Shown here piece after piece: positions 1-8,089 of a DNA stretch of 49,836 nt. Below the pieces are notes generated by a model, which was not told where the DNA came from, did no database searches, and saw only the letters and a program-made list of their open reading frames with translations. The position numbers were made by a program, and so were the translations under genes. The stretch's first letter is position 1, and each line of letters begins with the position of its first letter. The DNA is from Planctomycetota bacterium (GTDB taxonomy: Bacteria > Planctomycetota > UBA8742 > UBA2392): assembly GCA_020845475.1 (NCBI GenBank), contig JADLFN010000014.1, positions 1 through 49,836 of the forward strand. Direction: 5' to 3'.

Positions 1-16
1 CCGGCCCGCCGGATGA

Positions 17-60
17 AAACGGGGTCGGGCAAGAGGAAGCACCAAAGCCTGACCCCGTTT
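17..60. repeat. REP-like palindrome, GGGGTCAGGC family
   Basis: Arms 17-30 and 47-60 are inverted copies (AAACGGGGTCGGGC and GCCTGACCCCGTTT) with one G-T wobble, around a 16-base loop. The same core recurs as an inverted pair at 30356-30402 and as a single copy at 49717-49741. Positions 1-311 hold this repeat, the hairpin at 145-168 and GC-rich filler; I see no gene there. Confidence 0.7.
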
Positions 61-144
61 GCGAATCCGGCGAAGAACAGACGCCGGGCCGAACGCCGGC
101 AACATATTCCGCCGGGCCGGATTCACTGGATTGGACGAAGACTT

Positions 145-168
145 AGGGGCGACCCAGGGGTCGCCCCT
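145..168. repeat. AGGGGCGAC hairpin repeat
   Basis: Ten-base arms AGGGGCGACC (145-154) and GGTCGCCCCT (159-168) flank a four-base loop. The same stem occurs at 38713-38736. A second weaker inverted repeat, GCCCGGCA (183-190) against TGCCGGGC (197-204), follows directly. Confidence 0.65.
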
Positions 169-368
169 GCGGTGCACGCCGTGCCCGGCAGGTTTGTGCC
201 GGGCCGGTGAAGCCTCGTCAATTGAGAGACGGCGCAGACAGCGCGCGGGAATTTGTGGCGAGGTGCGTGCAGCGCGCGTAGTTTCCAAAGCCGGCGGAGC
301 ATTGTAGGCGCGTGGTCAGCGACCTGGTGCGAGACTGCCGCGTGTTGGCTGACAACCTGGAGGCAGTT

Positions 369-773
369 ATGAACCGCAAACCCGTGAGAATGCCGAGTGT
401 GAAACAGCTCAAGGCCTATCGCTTGAGCCGGCAGATCCATGACACGACCGATGAGTTGCGCAAAGACCTGTGGCTGGCCAGCGTCTTCCAGGGGCAGTAC
501 GGGCGCGACAAAGTGCTGGCGACACACATGAACAAGCTTTCGCAGCAGGTGGGGCAGGCATTCAAGCGCAGCCATTCGAGTACGGTGGGCGTTGCCGAGC
601 AGTTGGCCGCACTGGCGGATCAAGTGGCTTCACAGGCGCTGCTGTTGCAGGCGCTGGTGAGTTACCTCGAGGACGACCCGAGCTTTGACAAGAGCAAGCT
701 GCGCGAGATCATGCACAACCTTGATGCCGTTGATGGCACGCTCGACGGCAAGCTCGGCGGCCGCAAGCACTGA
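369..773 (+). CDS. Hypothetical helical protein
   Basis: 134 residues, mostly predicted helix by composition, with basic ends and heptad-like stretches of Leu and Ala in the middle (residues about 60-100). I recognise no domain. The ATG at 369 is preceded by a GGAGG at 359-363 with five-base spacing, so I chose it; an in-frame GTG at 312 would add 19 residues and cannot be excluded. It ends 15 bases before the convergent XRE gene. There is no signal peptide or membrane segment, so a cytoplasmic location is inferred. Confidence 0.6.
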   Translation: MNRKPVRMPSVKQLKAYRLSRQIHDTTDELRKDLWLASVFQGQYGRDKVLATHMNKLSQQVGQAFKRSHSSTVGVAEQLAALADQVASQALLLQALVSYLEDDPSFDKSKLREIMHNLDAVDGTLDGKLGGRKH

Positions 774-788
774 TGCCGCGCGGCGGGG

Positions 789-1376
789 TCAATTCACGGT
801 GACCACGAGGCCCGTGCATGGCCCCTTGCCGACGCGGCGGTAGGTGTGGGAAACCGTGGCGTCGAAATAAACGGAATCGCCCGCTTCAAGGATGGTTTCG
901 CTGTTGCGGTAACTGAGCGCGAGCTTGCCCTCAATTAGGAAGATGAACTCCACACCCGCGTGGGTGTGGGGCTCGGCTTTGTCGGCGTCCACGGCTTCCC
1001 ATTCGGCGTAGAAGGCGTTGAGCCGGCGCTCGAGCGCCGCGAAATCGAGCGATTCAAAAGTGTAGGCGCTGTTCTTGCCGCCCAGCTTTTCGGGGAAGCG
1101 CTTGCGCTCGGATTTGCGCACGACGGCAAAGACGTGCTTCTTGCGGTCGTCGGAAAAGAAGTATTCGAGGCCAACAGAGAAGACGAGCGCGATGCGCATG
1201 AGCGTGGGCAGCGTGGGAATGAGCACGCCGCGCTCGAGCTTGGAAAGCATCGCGGGCGAGAGCGAGGTGTGGCTGGCGAGATCGGTCAGCGTCATGGAGC
1301 GCGCCTGGCGCAACTCGCGTACCTTTGCGCCGATCTCGTATTGGCCCAGCTCTTTTTCCAAAGTTTCTGAAAGCAT
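789..1376 (-). CDS. XRE-family regulator with C-terminal cupin domain
   Basis: 195 residues. Residues about 15-75 form a helix-turn-helix of the HTH_3 type (KVRELRQARSMTLTDLA then TSLSPAMLSKLERG). The C-terminal third is a cupin_2 barrel, with PHTHAGVEFIFLIEGK and LEAGDSVYFDATVSHTYR giving the two conserved histidine-bearing motifs. Members of this family bind DNA through the HTH and sense a small ligand or metal in the cupin; the ligand here is unknown. ATG 1376 was chosen over upstream codons because TAGGAG lies eight bases before it. It is divergent from the lipoprotein esterase, and the space between holds a palindrome that could be its operator (inference). Confidence 0.85.
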   Translation of the reverse strand: MLSETLEKELGQYEIGAKVRELRQARSMTLTDLASHTSLSPAMLSKLERGVLIPTLPTLMRIALVFSVGLEYFFSDDRKKHVFAVVRKSERKRFPEKLGGKNSAYTFESLDFAALERRLNAFYAEWEAVDADKAEPHTHAGVEFIFLIEGKLALSYRNSETILEAGDSVYFDATVSHTYRRVGKGPCTGLVVTVN

Positions 1377-1443
1377 TTTCGATCTCCTAACCCCCGCCGT
1401 GAGCATAGCTTGGGTTTTCTTGGCAGTCACACAAATTAGCGCA

Positions 1444-1485
1444 GCAAGAAAATTTCCTTGCATGAACTTTTATTTGAGTTATAGT
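1444..1485 (+). promoter_or_regulatory. Candidate promoter and operator for the esterase gene
   Basis: An 18-base near-perfect palindrome (GCAAGAAAATTTCCTTGC, 1444-1461, 16 of 18 symmetric) overlaps a -35-like TTGCAT (1458-1463). Sixteen bases on is a -10-like TATAGT (1480-1485), then AAGGAGA at 1514-1520. An XRE regulator sits divergently next to it, so repression through this palindrome is a reasonable inference. No binding evidence exists here. Confidence 0.5.
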
Positions 1486-1525
1486 AAACGTGTTCGCAGG
1501 GAAAACCAAACTCAAGGAGAGAGTC

Positions 1526-2446
1526 ATGAACTTCAAGCTGCTCATCGCGCTGGCCCTGATTGCGCCCGCGCTTTTCATCACCGGTTGCCGCACGATGTTG
1601 TCCGAGAAGATTGAAAGCCGCAGCCACGGCGTGCCGCTGGGCGAGGACACGCTGGTTTACCGCGTGTACCTGCCGCCTAATTACGAACAGAACCCTGACA
1701 AGACGTACCCGCTGCTGGTGTGGTTCCACGGCGGCGGCGGCAGCGAGCTGACCTGGGGCAAGCAGGGCGGCATCGCCGAGAAGCTGCTGGAGCCGATGAA
1801 AACCGGCGAGCTAGCGCCCTTCATTGTGGTAAGCCCCACGGCCGGAGAATTCGATGTGTTCCGCGAAGACAGCGAAAAAGCGCTCGTCGAAAAAGTGCTG
1901 CCGCGCGTCAACCGCGAGTATCGCACCAACGGTGTGACCGTGGCCCTGGGCCACTCTATGGGCGGCCTCAACGCCATGATTGTCAGCCTGCGCAACCCGC
2001 AGCTCTTCAGCGCTGTGGCAATTGCCAGCCCCTTCCTCTTTGATACCTCGCCCTACGACAGCGAAGCCGCGCGTCAGGATTTCGAGAAGCGCTTTGGCGC
2101 GGGCTGGCAGGGTGTGTATCGCCGTGCGGTGGGCTCGCGCTTTGAGACGCGCGACGAGTTTGCCTCATACGATCCGTTCTCGCGCATCCGCAGCGGCCAG
2201 AAAGTGCCCTTCGAGCTGTTCCTGACAAGCGGCACCGAAGACAGCTTTGGCCTGTTCAAGCACAACGAGTATCTGCACCAGACGCTCAAGCAGGTCGGCG
2301 TTGAGCATCAGTGGCTGGTGCAGCAGGGCGTGGGCCACGGGACGATTGCCAACCCGGAGGTTTACGACTGGCTGCAGGTTCAGGCTCTGAAGGCCGAAGG
2401 CCGCGAACAGCCGATCATCACGACCAGCGGAGCGGGTGGCCGCTAG
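1526..2446 (+). CDS. Lipoprotein alpha/beta-hydrolase (esterase D-like)
   Basis: 306 residues. The N-terminus is a lipoprotein signal ending in the lipobox ITGC at residue 21, so the enzyme should be lipid-anchored in the envelope. The body matches the putative esterase family (PF00756): HGGGG oxyanion-hole region near residue 70, the nucleophile elbow GHSMGG near residue 140, an acid candidate in SGTEDSFG and the catalytic histidine in GVGHGT near the end. It is expected to hydrolyse an ester; the substrate cannot be told from sequence. ATG 1526 has AAGGAGA five bases upstream; an earlier codon at 1490 lacks a site. A divergent XRE-cupin gene probably regulates it. Confidence 0.85.
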   Translation: MNFKLLIALALIAPALFITGCRTMLSEKIESRSHGVPLGEDTLVYRVYLPPNYEQNPDKTYPLLVWFHGGGGSELTWGKQGGIAEKLLEPMKTGELAPFIVVSPTAGEFDVFREDSEKALVEKVLPRVNREYRTNGVTVALGHSMGGLNAMIVSLRNPQLFSAVAIASPFLFDTSPYDSEAARQDFEKRFGAGWQGVYRRAVGSRFETRDEFASYDPFSRIRSGQKVPFELFLTSGTEDSFGLFKHNEYLHQTLKQVGVEHQWLVQQGVGHGTIANPEVYDWLQVQALKAEGREQPIITTSGAGGR

Positions 2447-2449
2447 AGT

Positions 2450-2500
2450 GCCCGCCCGTCCGGCCAAGTTTCCCAGCATAGCCCACCTTGGCCGGCGGGC
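2450..2500 (+). other. Inverted repeat after the esterase gene
   Basis: GCCCGCC plus CGGCCAAG (2450-2468, with a short bulge) pairs with CTTGGCCGGCGGGC (2487-2500). It starts four bases after the esterase stop codon and could stabilise the mRNA end or assist termination just before the stronger hairpin at 2512. Confidence 0.5.
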
Positions 2501-2511
2501 GCGGCAAGCAA

Positions 2512-2544
2512 GGCGCGAGCGGATCACCGCTCGCGCCCGTTTTC
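2512..2544 (+). terminator. Rho-independent terminator of the esterase gene
   Basis: An 11-base-pair perfect stem GGCGCGAGCGG (2512-2522) / CCGCTCGCGCC (2527-2537) with loop ATCA is followed by CGTTTTC. Confidence 0.75.
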
Positions 2545-2574
2545 GTCAAGAACGCCGGCGCTTCGTCCGATAAA

Positions 2575-2609
2575 GAACGAGCCGCCGTGATGCGGCGCCC
2601 TTCTCGTTC
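2575..2609 (+). promoter_or_regulatory. Leader hairpin directly before the dacB ribosome site
   Basis: GAACGAG (2575-2581) pairs with CTCGTTC (2603-2609) and CGCCG (2583-2587) with CGGCG (2593-2597). The stem ends one base before the AGGA (2610-2613) that serves the dacB start at 2620, so it could affect translation; this is inference. Confidence 0.4.
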
Positions 2610-2619
2610 AGGATGCTCC

Positions 2620-4077
2620 ATGACCCGCACCGCCCTTTCTTTGCTTGCGCTGCTTGCCCTGGGCCTTTGCCTTCCCGCGCCCGCGCTTTCCCAAAATCCC
2701 GGCCTGCCCGACGCAACGGCGGCCGGGGTCAAGACGCGGCTTTCAAGCGCGATGGCCAAGCGCGGCCAGGCCGCGTGCGTGCTGCTGGATCTCGACAGCG
2801 GCGACACGCTGCTTGACTTCAACGGCGATGCGCAACTGGCACCCGCCAGCAATATGAAGGTGCTCACCAGCGCAGCCGCGCTGTGCACGCTGGGCAAGGA
2901 CTTTGAGTTCAGCACGCGCGTGCTTTCGCGCGGCAGCCTTTCGGATGGAACGCTCAAGGGCGACTTGTGCCTCGTGGGCGGCGGCGACCCGAACATCTCC
3001 GGCCGCTTCTACAACGACGAGCCCCTGACGCTATTGCGCCAGTGGGCCGAGAAGCTCAAGACCGCGGGCATCAAGAGCATCAGCGGCGATCTGCTCTACG
3101 ACAGCACGCTCTTTGGCGGCGACGCGTTCTGCCCCGGCTGGCCGCAGGATGACCAGTTCAACCGCTGGTATTGCGCTGAGGTCAGCGCGCTGGCGTTCAA
3201 CGACAACTGCATTGCAGTGAAAGTGACGCCCGGAAAAGTGGGCGAGGCTGCCAACGTAGTGCTCGTACCGCAGACAAACTACTGCACCATCGTCAATGAA
3301 ACGAAAACGACTGCGGGCAAAGGAGCCGCGCTGATTGACCTGCGCCGCGAGCGCGGCCAGAACGTCATCCGCGTCAAGGGCAACGTGCCTGCCAACGGCT
3401 CCGGCGGCTTTGTGGGCGAGATTACCGTCAGCGACGGCGCGGCTTATTTCGCCACCGTGTTCCGCGAAACGCTCGAGGCCGCCGGCATCAAGGTGGAAGG
3501 CCAGACCCGCGCCCACACACTGAGCGCCGAAGAGCTGGGTGCGTTCAGTACGCTCGTCGATCACCGCGCCAAGCTGCTTGATGCGCTCAAGCCGGTAAAC
3601 ACCAACAGCCAGAACCTGCACGCCGAAATGCTGCTGCGCCAGCTCGGCCTTGCTTACGCCGGCAAGGGCACGTTCAAGACGGGTGCAGCCGCGCTTGAGG
3701 ACTGGCTGACAAAGAAGAAGCTGTGGGACAAGGGTATGGTGATTGTCGATGGCTCGGGATTGTCGGCGGGCAACCGCGTGACGGCCCGCGCGCTATGCGG
3801 CGTGCTGGCGCTGATGGACAAGCGCGAAGAAGCCGAGGCGTGGCGCGCGAGTATGGCCGTCAGCGGCGAGAGCGGCACACTGAAGAAGAAGCTCAACGGC
3901 AAACTCAAAGGCAAGGTGATCGCCAAGACCGGCTATATCTCAGGCGTGCGCGCGCTCAGCGGCTACATGACCTGCGGCAAAAGGCGCGTGGCGTTCTCGA
4001 TGCTCTACAACGACTGCAGCAACCCCACAGAGTGTGAAGAGGACGTGCTCGAAGCCGTATGCGCGGCGCTGAGCTGA
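2620..4077 (+). CDS. dacB: D-alanyl-D-alanine carboxypeptidase/endopeptidase (PBP4 family)
   Basis: 485 residues with a signal peptide (residues 1-24, cleavage near ALSQ). It belongs to peptidase family S13, which trims or cuts peptidoglycan peptides in the periplasm. The three penicilloyl-serine motifs are visible: SNMK (S77, K80), SQN (330-332) and KTG (436-438), with the usual long insert between the first two. The length is normal for DacB. ATG 2620 was chosen because AGGA is six bases upstream and the signal peptide starts there; the frame is open back to 2488, but that extension crosses a terminator. A strong terminator follows at 4107, so it is probably monocistronic. Confidence 0.92.
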   Translation: MTRTALSLLALLALGLCLPAPALSQNPGLPDATAAGVKTRLSSAMAKRGQAACVLLDLDSGDTLLDFNGDAQLAPASNMKVLTSAAALCTLGKDFEFSTRVLSRGSLSDGTLKGDLCLVGGGDPNISGRFYNDEPLTLLRQWAEKLKTAGIKSISGDLLYDSTLFGGDAFCPGWPQDDQFNRWYCAEVSALAFNDNCIAVKVTPGKVGEAANVVLVPQTNYCTIVNETKTTAGKGAALIDLRRERGQNVIRVKGNVPANGSGGFVGEITVSDGAAYFATVFRETLEAAGIKVEGQTRAHTLSAEELGAFSTLVDHRAKLLDALKPVNTNSQNLHAEMLLRQLGLAYAGKGTFKTGAAALEDWLTKKKLWDKGMVIVDGSGLSAGNRVTARALCGVLALMDKREEAEAWRASMAVSGESGTLKKKLNGKLKGKVIAKTGYISGVRALSGYMTCGKRRVAFSMLYNDCSNPTECEEDVLEAVCAALS

Positions 4078-4106
4078 CGCGGTTCCAAACGAGCATGGCA
4101 TTTTCG

Positions 4107-4133
4107 AACAGCGCCGCTCTTGCGGCGTTGTTT
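4107..4133 (+). terminator. Terminator of dacB
   Basis: An 11-base stem AACAGCGCCGC (4107-4117) / GCGGCGTTGTT (4122-4132), one wobble pair, loop TCTT, then TTT. Confidence 0.7.
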
Positions 4134-4136
4134 AAT
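4131..4136 (+). promoter_or_regulatory. -10-like hexamer of a leaderless promoter
   Basis: TTTAAT (5 of 6 to TATAAT) lies exactly six bases before ATG 4143, which would put the transcript start on the start codon. It overlaps the U-tract of the dacB terminator. Confidence 0.4.
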
Positions 4137-4142
4137 TGGAGC

Positions 4143-4547
4143 ATGGGTCTTCGTGGGAAAACGTGGTTGTGGGTTCTTCTGGCCTGCTATAGCGCCGGCT
4201 TTGCCGCGTCTTTAGCGCTGTTTCCGGATTGGAAACGGCCTTGGCTGGAGCAGATCGTCATCCATGCGCTGCGCCCCTTTCTACTCATAATGATGGTCCT
4301 GTTTCCCTATGGCATCATCGTCCTCGGCGCCTGGCGCATTCGCAAACGACGCGCCGAGCTTGAAGCCATGGACGACACCCTGACCGAAGTCGATCCTGAG
4401 GTGGCGGATCGCAAACTGCGTGAATACGTAGCCGCGCGCCAAAGTCTTGAAGCCCGCATCGGTCTCGTCGAGCGCTCGCACGAGCACGACATGGCCAACG
4501 CCACGCGCACCCTGCCCGAAGACGACCCGCGCGGCTTGCCGCGCTGA
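4143..4547 (+). CDS. Small two-helix membrane protein of unknown function
   Basis: 134 residues. Two hydrophobic segments (about residues 7-27 and 42-62) are followed by a charged, probably cytoplasmic, helical tail with conserved-looking Glu/Arg heptads and no known domain. I chose ATG 4143 because the frame upstream (open to 4059) runs through the dacB terminator, and a TTTAAT hexamer sits six bases before 4143. There is no usable Shine-Dalgarno site. It converges on the DUF2330 gene at 4574. Confidence 0.6.
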   Translation: MGLRGKTWLWVLLACYSAGFAASLALFPDWKRPWLEQIVIHALRPFLLIMMVLFPYGIIVLGAWRIRKRRAELEAMDDTLTEVDPEVADRKLREYVAARQSLEARIGLVERSHEHDMANATRTLPEDDPRGLPR

Positions 4548-4573
4548 GTCATCGGTTTGCGATGCCCGCCGGA

Positions 4574-7222
4574 TTACTTCAGCCCATCGAGCACGCCTTT
4601 GTAGCGGTCGTCGGTTTCGGCTTTGTTGGCCTTGAGGATTTCTTCGACGGCTGCTTTGCCTTTGGCTTTGCCCCAGATTTTCAGCCAGCCGGCCATGTCG
4701 CGGGTGTTCCAGTTCATATCGTAGCCCACATTGCGTGCGAGCTGAATCGAGTTCAGGTTGTTCGTGATCTGCTGGATCTCGGTGCTCTTGTTGGCGCGCT
4801 CGCACCACACGCCCCATTTGAGCAGGTTCGTTACGAGCTTTTCGCCGTCTTCTTTCTTCCACTGAATGCCGGGTACGTACAGCGGCCCTCCGTCCCACGG
4901 CGCCTTGTCCCTATCGAGCGAAAACGCGTAGGCGTCGATGGTGGCCGTAGCCGCGTCGGGCTGGCCGCCGAGATACTGGGCCGCCAGGAACCTCACGTTC
5001 ATGTCCTTGGCGCTGACCATGACTTGGGCCAGTTCATCGGATCCGCGGCTGGCGATGACGTTTGCAATGTGCTCGCCAAGGACCGGGTTCTGCTGCGCGA
5101 GCGCAATCAGGGCCTCGATACTGTCAGCGCCCGCGAAAGCTGCGAGCTTTTTGGCCAGCGGCTTGCCCAGCGCGGGCATCGTGGCGCAAAGCGGTGCCAG
5201 CTTGAGCAGCGCGTCTTTGTCGGAGGCCATCTGTACGCGGCCGGCTGCCGCCCAGTTGCGCACCAGCATGTGCCGGTTGCCGTCCGTGTGCAGAGCCTCG
5301 AGGCTGGCGTCGATGTCTTTGCCGCCGATGCGTGAAAGCGCCACGATGCTCCAGCCCTGCACCACGAAATCGGAACCGTAGAAGGCTTCTTTCAACAGGC
5401 CCGGCACGGATTTCTGGCCCTGCTTCACCAGTGACTCAACGGCTTTCTCGGCCTTGGTGCGATCGGACAAGTCCTTGATCAGTGCGGCAATTTCGGGCTC
5501 GATCGTGGCTTCGGGCTTGGTGATCGTCACCGCTTGTGGTGCTGCGGCCTGTGCGCTTTCGCCGGCCGGCACGGCAAGCAAACCCACTGCGGCAATCACA
5601 AGCGCGGTGCCGCCGGTTTTGCGACTGCCGCGAATGCGCAGGAGCACAAGCAACACCAGCACAAGCCCGCCCGCCGAGATCGCCCAGACCCACCAGGGCA
5701 TGCCCTGCGCGCCCACGCTGCTGACCGGCGGCACGAATATGTTCTCGCCGCGTTTTTCGGCCGCTGCGATTTCCGCCTTGCGCTCGCCGATAGGCAAGCC
5801 CTTGAGCATCTTCGCTACGTCCAGCGCGGCTTCGCGTTGCGCCTTGTCCACCCAGCGCACGCCCTCGCGGAGTGCAGCATTTACGCCGTGCGAAGGCGCG
5901 TGGTAGTTCGCGGTCGTGTTGCGCGCAGCCGGCATTTCATAGCTGGCAAAATTCAGGTTGTCGCGGCGCAGCACGTCTTTGTCGAACATGCCGTCGATGA
6001 CCGTCAGCGTCATGTCGAGCAGATCGACCAGTGCCGCGTCGTATTCCTGGCCGCGCTCTACCTTTGCGGCTTGGCCGTGCAACGCGTCGATTTCCTCGCC
6101 GTCGAGGCCGAGTTCGTGGCTGATATTGAGGTAGTCCTTTTCGCGCTCTTCGAATTCAAGCGTGGTGTTGCTCTGGCGCGCGGCTACGAGGTCGGCGCAG
6201 AACAACTCGCGGGCAATGCCGTTATGGGGCGCGGGGTCACGCCGGTTGGCCACGCTGGCGATGTGCTCGGGCGTGAGGTCTTTCTCGGTTCCGCCCAGCA
6301 GTCGCAGCGGCAGCGGCTGCGTGACGTTGAGATAAAGCTCCTGGCCTGAAACCTGACGCACGACGAATTCATTGGGGATGTTCTCAATCTGCACCGGCTT
6401 GTCGGTGAGCATGTAAACCACGTTATGGGTGTCGCCCGCGTTGAAAGTGGAAAGACGCATGGGCACGACCAGCTTGGGCGTCTTGAAGCGAAAGGCCATG
6501 CCCTGGCCCAGACCATCCCACTCGGCTTGTTCGGGAAGGTTTTCGTCAGTGCCGGTTTTGCCGGGCGCGGCATCGACGCCAGGCTTGGCGCCGACCTTGG
6601 CCTTTACGGCCACGAATTGCCAACCCTGGCCGATGTACTCTTCGCAGGTGCCTTCCATGCCTTCGGGGAAGCGGTAGCCGTTTTCGTCCATCCACTTTTT
6701 CAGCGCCTTGGAGCTGCCGGCTTCGAGCACGACGACCGTGTACATGCCCACGGCTTCCTGCTTGATCACGTTGACCTGTTCGCGGTACTCCAAGGCGTTC
6801 TTGCGGCCGCCACCGAGTCCCGCACTGGTCGGGCGGGCCGAGTCCTCGTCCCAGCGTTCATCCGGCCCGACCCAGACCTCGATTTCCGGCGGGTCGATAG
6901 CCGCGTCGAGGTGCTCGAAAGTTTTGTCAGCGATCTTCTTGATCGAGGGTGTGCTGGGCACGGGTACGAGCATGCCGAACTCGGAGAGCTTGCCCTTGAA
7001 GCCGGGTTTAATGGCGAAGGTCTCGATACCGTTCTTGTAGAACACGTAAGTTTTCTTCAGGCCGGTGCGCTCAATCTGCGGCGTTTTTCCAGCGTAAAGC
7101 GGCGGCACCATGCCGCACGGATCGGCCTTGACGATGGGCACCGGCTGCGTGGTGACTGTGGCGGCGAGCGCAACGAGCACCACCAGCGCGGCTGCAACCT
7201 TGATTGTCGTTCTTCCACTCAT
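4574..7222 (-). CDS. DUF2330 domain membrane protein with HEAT-like C-terminus
   Basis: 882 residues. A signal peptide (residues 1-33) leads into a DUF2330-type domain beginning DPCGMVPPLYAG and including the GMLVPVPSTPSI stretch; this family is secreted and of unknown function. Two membrane segments lie near residues 523-543 (WWVWAISAGGLVLVLLVLL) and 553-568. They are followed by about 290 residues of alpha-helical repeats typical of HEAT domains, with motifs such as VQGWSIVALSRIGGKDIDA. The layout suggests an extracytoplasmic domain joined to a scaffold for protein contacts. ATG 7222 follows GGAG by about seven bases. The gene upstream ends only 24 bases before it, separated by a terminator-like hairpin. 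Confidence 0.75.
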   Translation of the reverse strand: MSGRTTIKVAAALVVLVALAATVTTQPVPIVKADPCGMVPPLYAGKTPQIERTGLKKTYVFYKNGIETFAIKPGFKGKLSEFGMLVPVPSTPSIKKIADKTFEHLDAAIDPPEIEVWVGPDERWDEDSARPTSAGLGGGRKNALEYREQVNVIKQEAVGMYTVVVLEAGSSKALKKWMDENGYRFPEGMEGTCEEYIGQGWQFVAVKAKVGAKPGVDAAPGKTGTDENLPEQAEWDGLGQGMAFRFKTPKLVVPMRLSTFNAGDTHNVVYMLTDKPVQIENIPNEFVVRQVSGQELYLNVTQPLPLRLLGGTEKDLTPEHIASVANRRDPAPHNGIARELFCADLVAARQSNTTLEFEEREKDYLNISHELGLDGEEIDALHGQAAKVERGQEYDAALVDLLDMTLTVIDGMFDKDVLRRDNLNFASYEMPAARNTTANYHAPSHGVNAALREGVRWVDKAQREAALDVAKMLKGLPIGERKAEIAAAEKRGENIFVPPVSSVGAQGMPWWVWAISAGGLVLVLLVLLRIRGSRKTGGTALVIAAVGLLAVPAGESAQAAAPQAVTITKPEATIEPEIAALIKDLSDRTKAEKAVESLVKQGQKSVPGLLKEAFYGSDFVVQGWSIVALSRIGGKDIDASLEALHTDGNRHMLVRNWAAAGRVQMASDKDALLKLAPLCATMPALGKPLAKKLAAFAGADSIEALIALAQQNPVLGEHIANVIASRGSDELAQVMVSAKDMNVRFLAAQYLGGQPDAATATIDAYAFSLDRDKAPWDGGPLYVPGIQWKKEDGEKLVTNLLKWGVWCERANKSTEIQQITNNLNSIQLARNVGYDMNWNTRDMAGWLKIWGKAKGKAAVEEILKANKAETDDRYKGVLDGLK

Positions 7223-7240
7223 GGCAAGCTCCAATGAAAA

Positions 7241-7260
7241 CACCCGCTATTGCGCGGGTG
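7241..7260 (-). terminator. Hairpin terminator between the two minus-strand genes
   Basis: On the minus strand CACCCGC-GCAATA-GCGGGTG is followed by TTTTC. The stem includes the TAG (7247-7249) that would end the longer version of the upstream gene. Confidence 0.6.
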
Positions 7261-7405
7261 ATTCGATCAATTCGACTTTGTATTCCACGCGCGCCTTGAC
7301 GGTGCCCGAGCCGTCGGTCAGGTACATTTCGGCGATCTGTTTCCAGTCGTCGCCACTCTTTGTGACCATGAACCATGGTCCCGCAACGAATTGCGAGCCA
7401 TCCAC
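7247..7405 (-). pseudogene. Stranded C-terminal part of the 7406-7960 gene
   Basis: After the TGA at 7406-7408 the same frame stays open for 52 more codons and ends in TAG at 7247-7249. The extension reads like genuine protein (VDGSQFVAGPWFMVTKSGDD, later EMYLTDGSGTVKARVEYKVE), with GC-rich third positions, and it ends right at the terminator hairpin. The TGA therefore looks like a nonsense mutation, a TGG-to-TGA sequence error, or a read-through site. Confidence 0.65.
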
Positions 7406-7960
7406 TCAGAAGCGCGCCCAGATGTGGTGCAGCCCCACGCGCTTGAGCGTGCCGCTGATTTCGCAGGGCGGAACGTCTTTAGTAGCGTTCAAGTGGTGAT
7501 GCACGTTGGCATCAAAGGGTGTGTAGCTGTTTTTCAGCGTGAGGCGCTCGACGCCGTGCTCGTCGATCACGCGCACCGAGAAGTACACGTGGTCGCGCGC
7601 AAGTTCGCGGCGCAGGCGCTCAACGCGCGCAGGCTCAACTTCGCAGGCGCCCACGGCATCCAGCATGAAATGCGCCTGCGGGCCGTAGTAACAGAGCGTA
7701 TCGAGCGCGCTGCCGCCTTCCGCCGGCTCGGCGGCGTAACTGCGCATCAGCTCGCGGAATTCCTTTTCGTTCAGGCGACGTGTGGGGTGGCGCGCATCGC
7801 CGCAACCCACGCAAACCGGCGCCTCAAGCGGGCCCGCAGGCTTGCACGCGGGCTTGGCTTGAGCTACCGGAGCGCGGGCAAGAGCGCTCTCCGCGCCCCA
7901 CCACAGAAGCGGCGCACAAAGCGCGGCCAGCCCCGCGAAAAGGAAAAGTGCCCTGAGCAT
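7406..7960 (-). CDS. Secreted protein of unknown function, probably truncated by TGA
   Basis: 184 residues to the TGA. The N-terminus (MLRALFLFAGLAALCAPLLW) is a signal peptide or anchor; a cysteine-bearing segment CVGCGD follows. The body (residues about 80-184) has alternating short strands such as VYFSVRVIDEHGVERL, suggesting a beta-rich extracytoplasmic domain. I recognise no family. ATG 7960 was chosen because the hydrophobic signal starts there; the frame is open to 8272, but that stretch is antisense to a DUF1801 gene. It lies directly upstream of the DUF2330 gene and may be co-transcribed with it. The frame continues past the stop to 7247. Confidence 0.6.
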   Translation of the reverse strand: MLRALFLFAGLAALCAPLLWWGAESALARAPVAQAKPACKPAGPLEAPVCVGCGDARHPTRRLNEKEFRELMRSYAAEPAEGGSALDTLCYYGPQAHFMLDAVGACEVEPARVERLRRELARDHVYFSVRVIDEHGVERLTLKNSYTPFDANVHHHLNATKDVPPCEISGTLKRVGLHHIWARF

Positions 7961-8077
7961 GTTCGGCCTCGGCTCAAATGGAGTAACGTGACCCACCGCG
8001 TTGCAGCGGAAGTAGAAACGAAAAGGAATCGCGCCAGGTTTCATCGAATCCGGATTTCCCGGCACGCGAGGCTCGGA

Positions 8078-8083
8078 TAAGCT
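8078..8083 (+). promoter_or_regulatory. -10-like hexamer of a leaderless promoter
   Basis: TAAGCT lies exactly six bases before GTG 8090, a gene with no Shine-Dalgarno site. Confidence 0.35.
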
Positions 8084-8089
8084 TCCTGC

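Noticed and set aside
7071..7376. Separate 101-residue minus-strand gene
   Set aside because: Its composition is basic and shadow-like; the coding frame in this stretch is the extension of the TGA-cut gene and the start of the DUF2330 gene.
7406..7408. Selenocysteine or reassigned TGA
   Set aside because: TGA ends many other genes here and no selenocysteine-type hairpin follows; a nonsense change or error is simpler.
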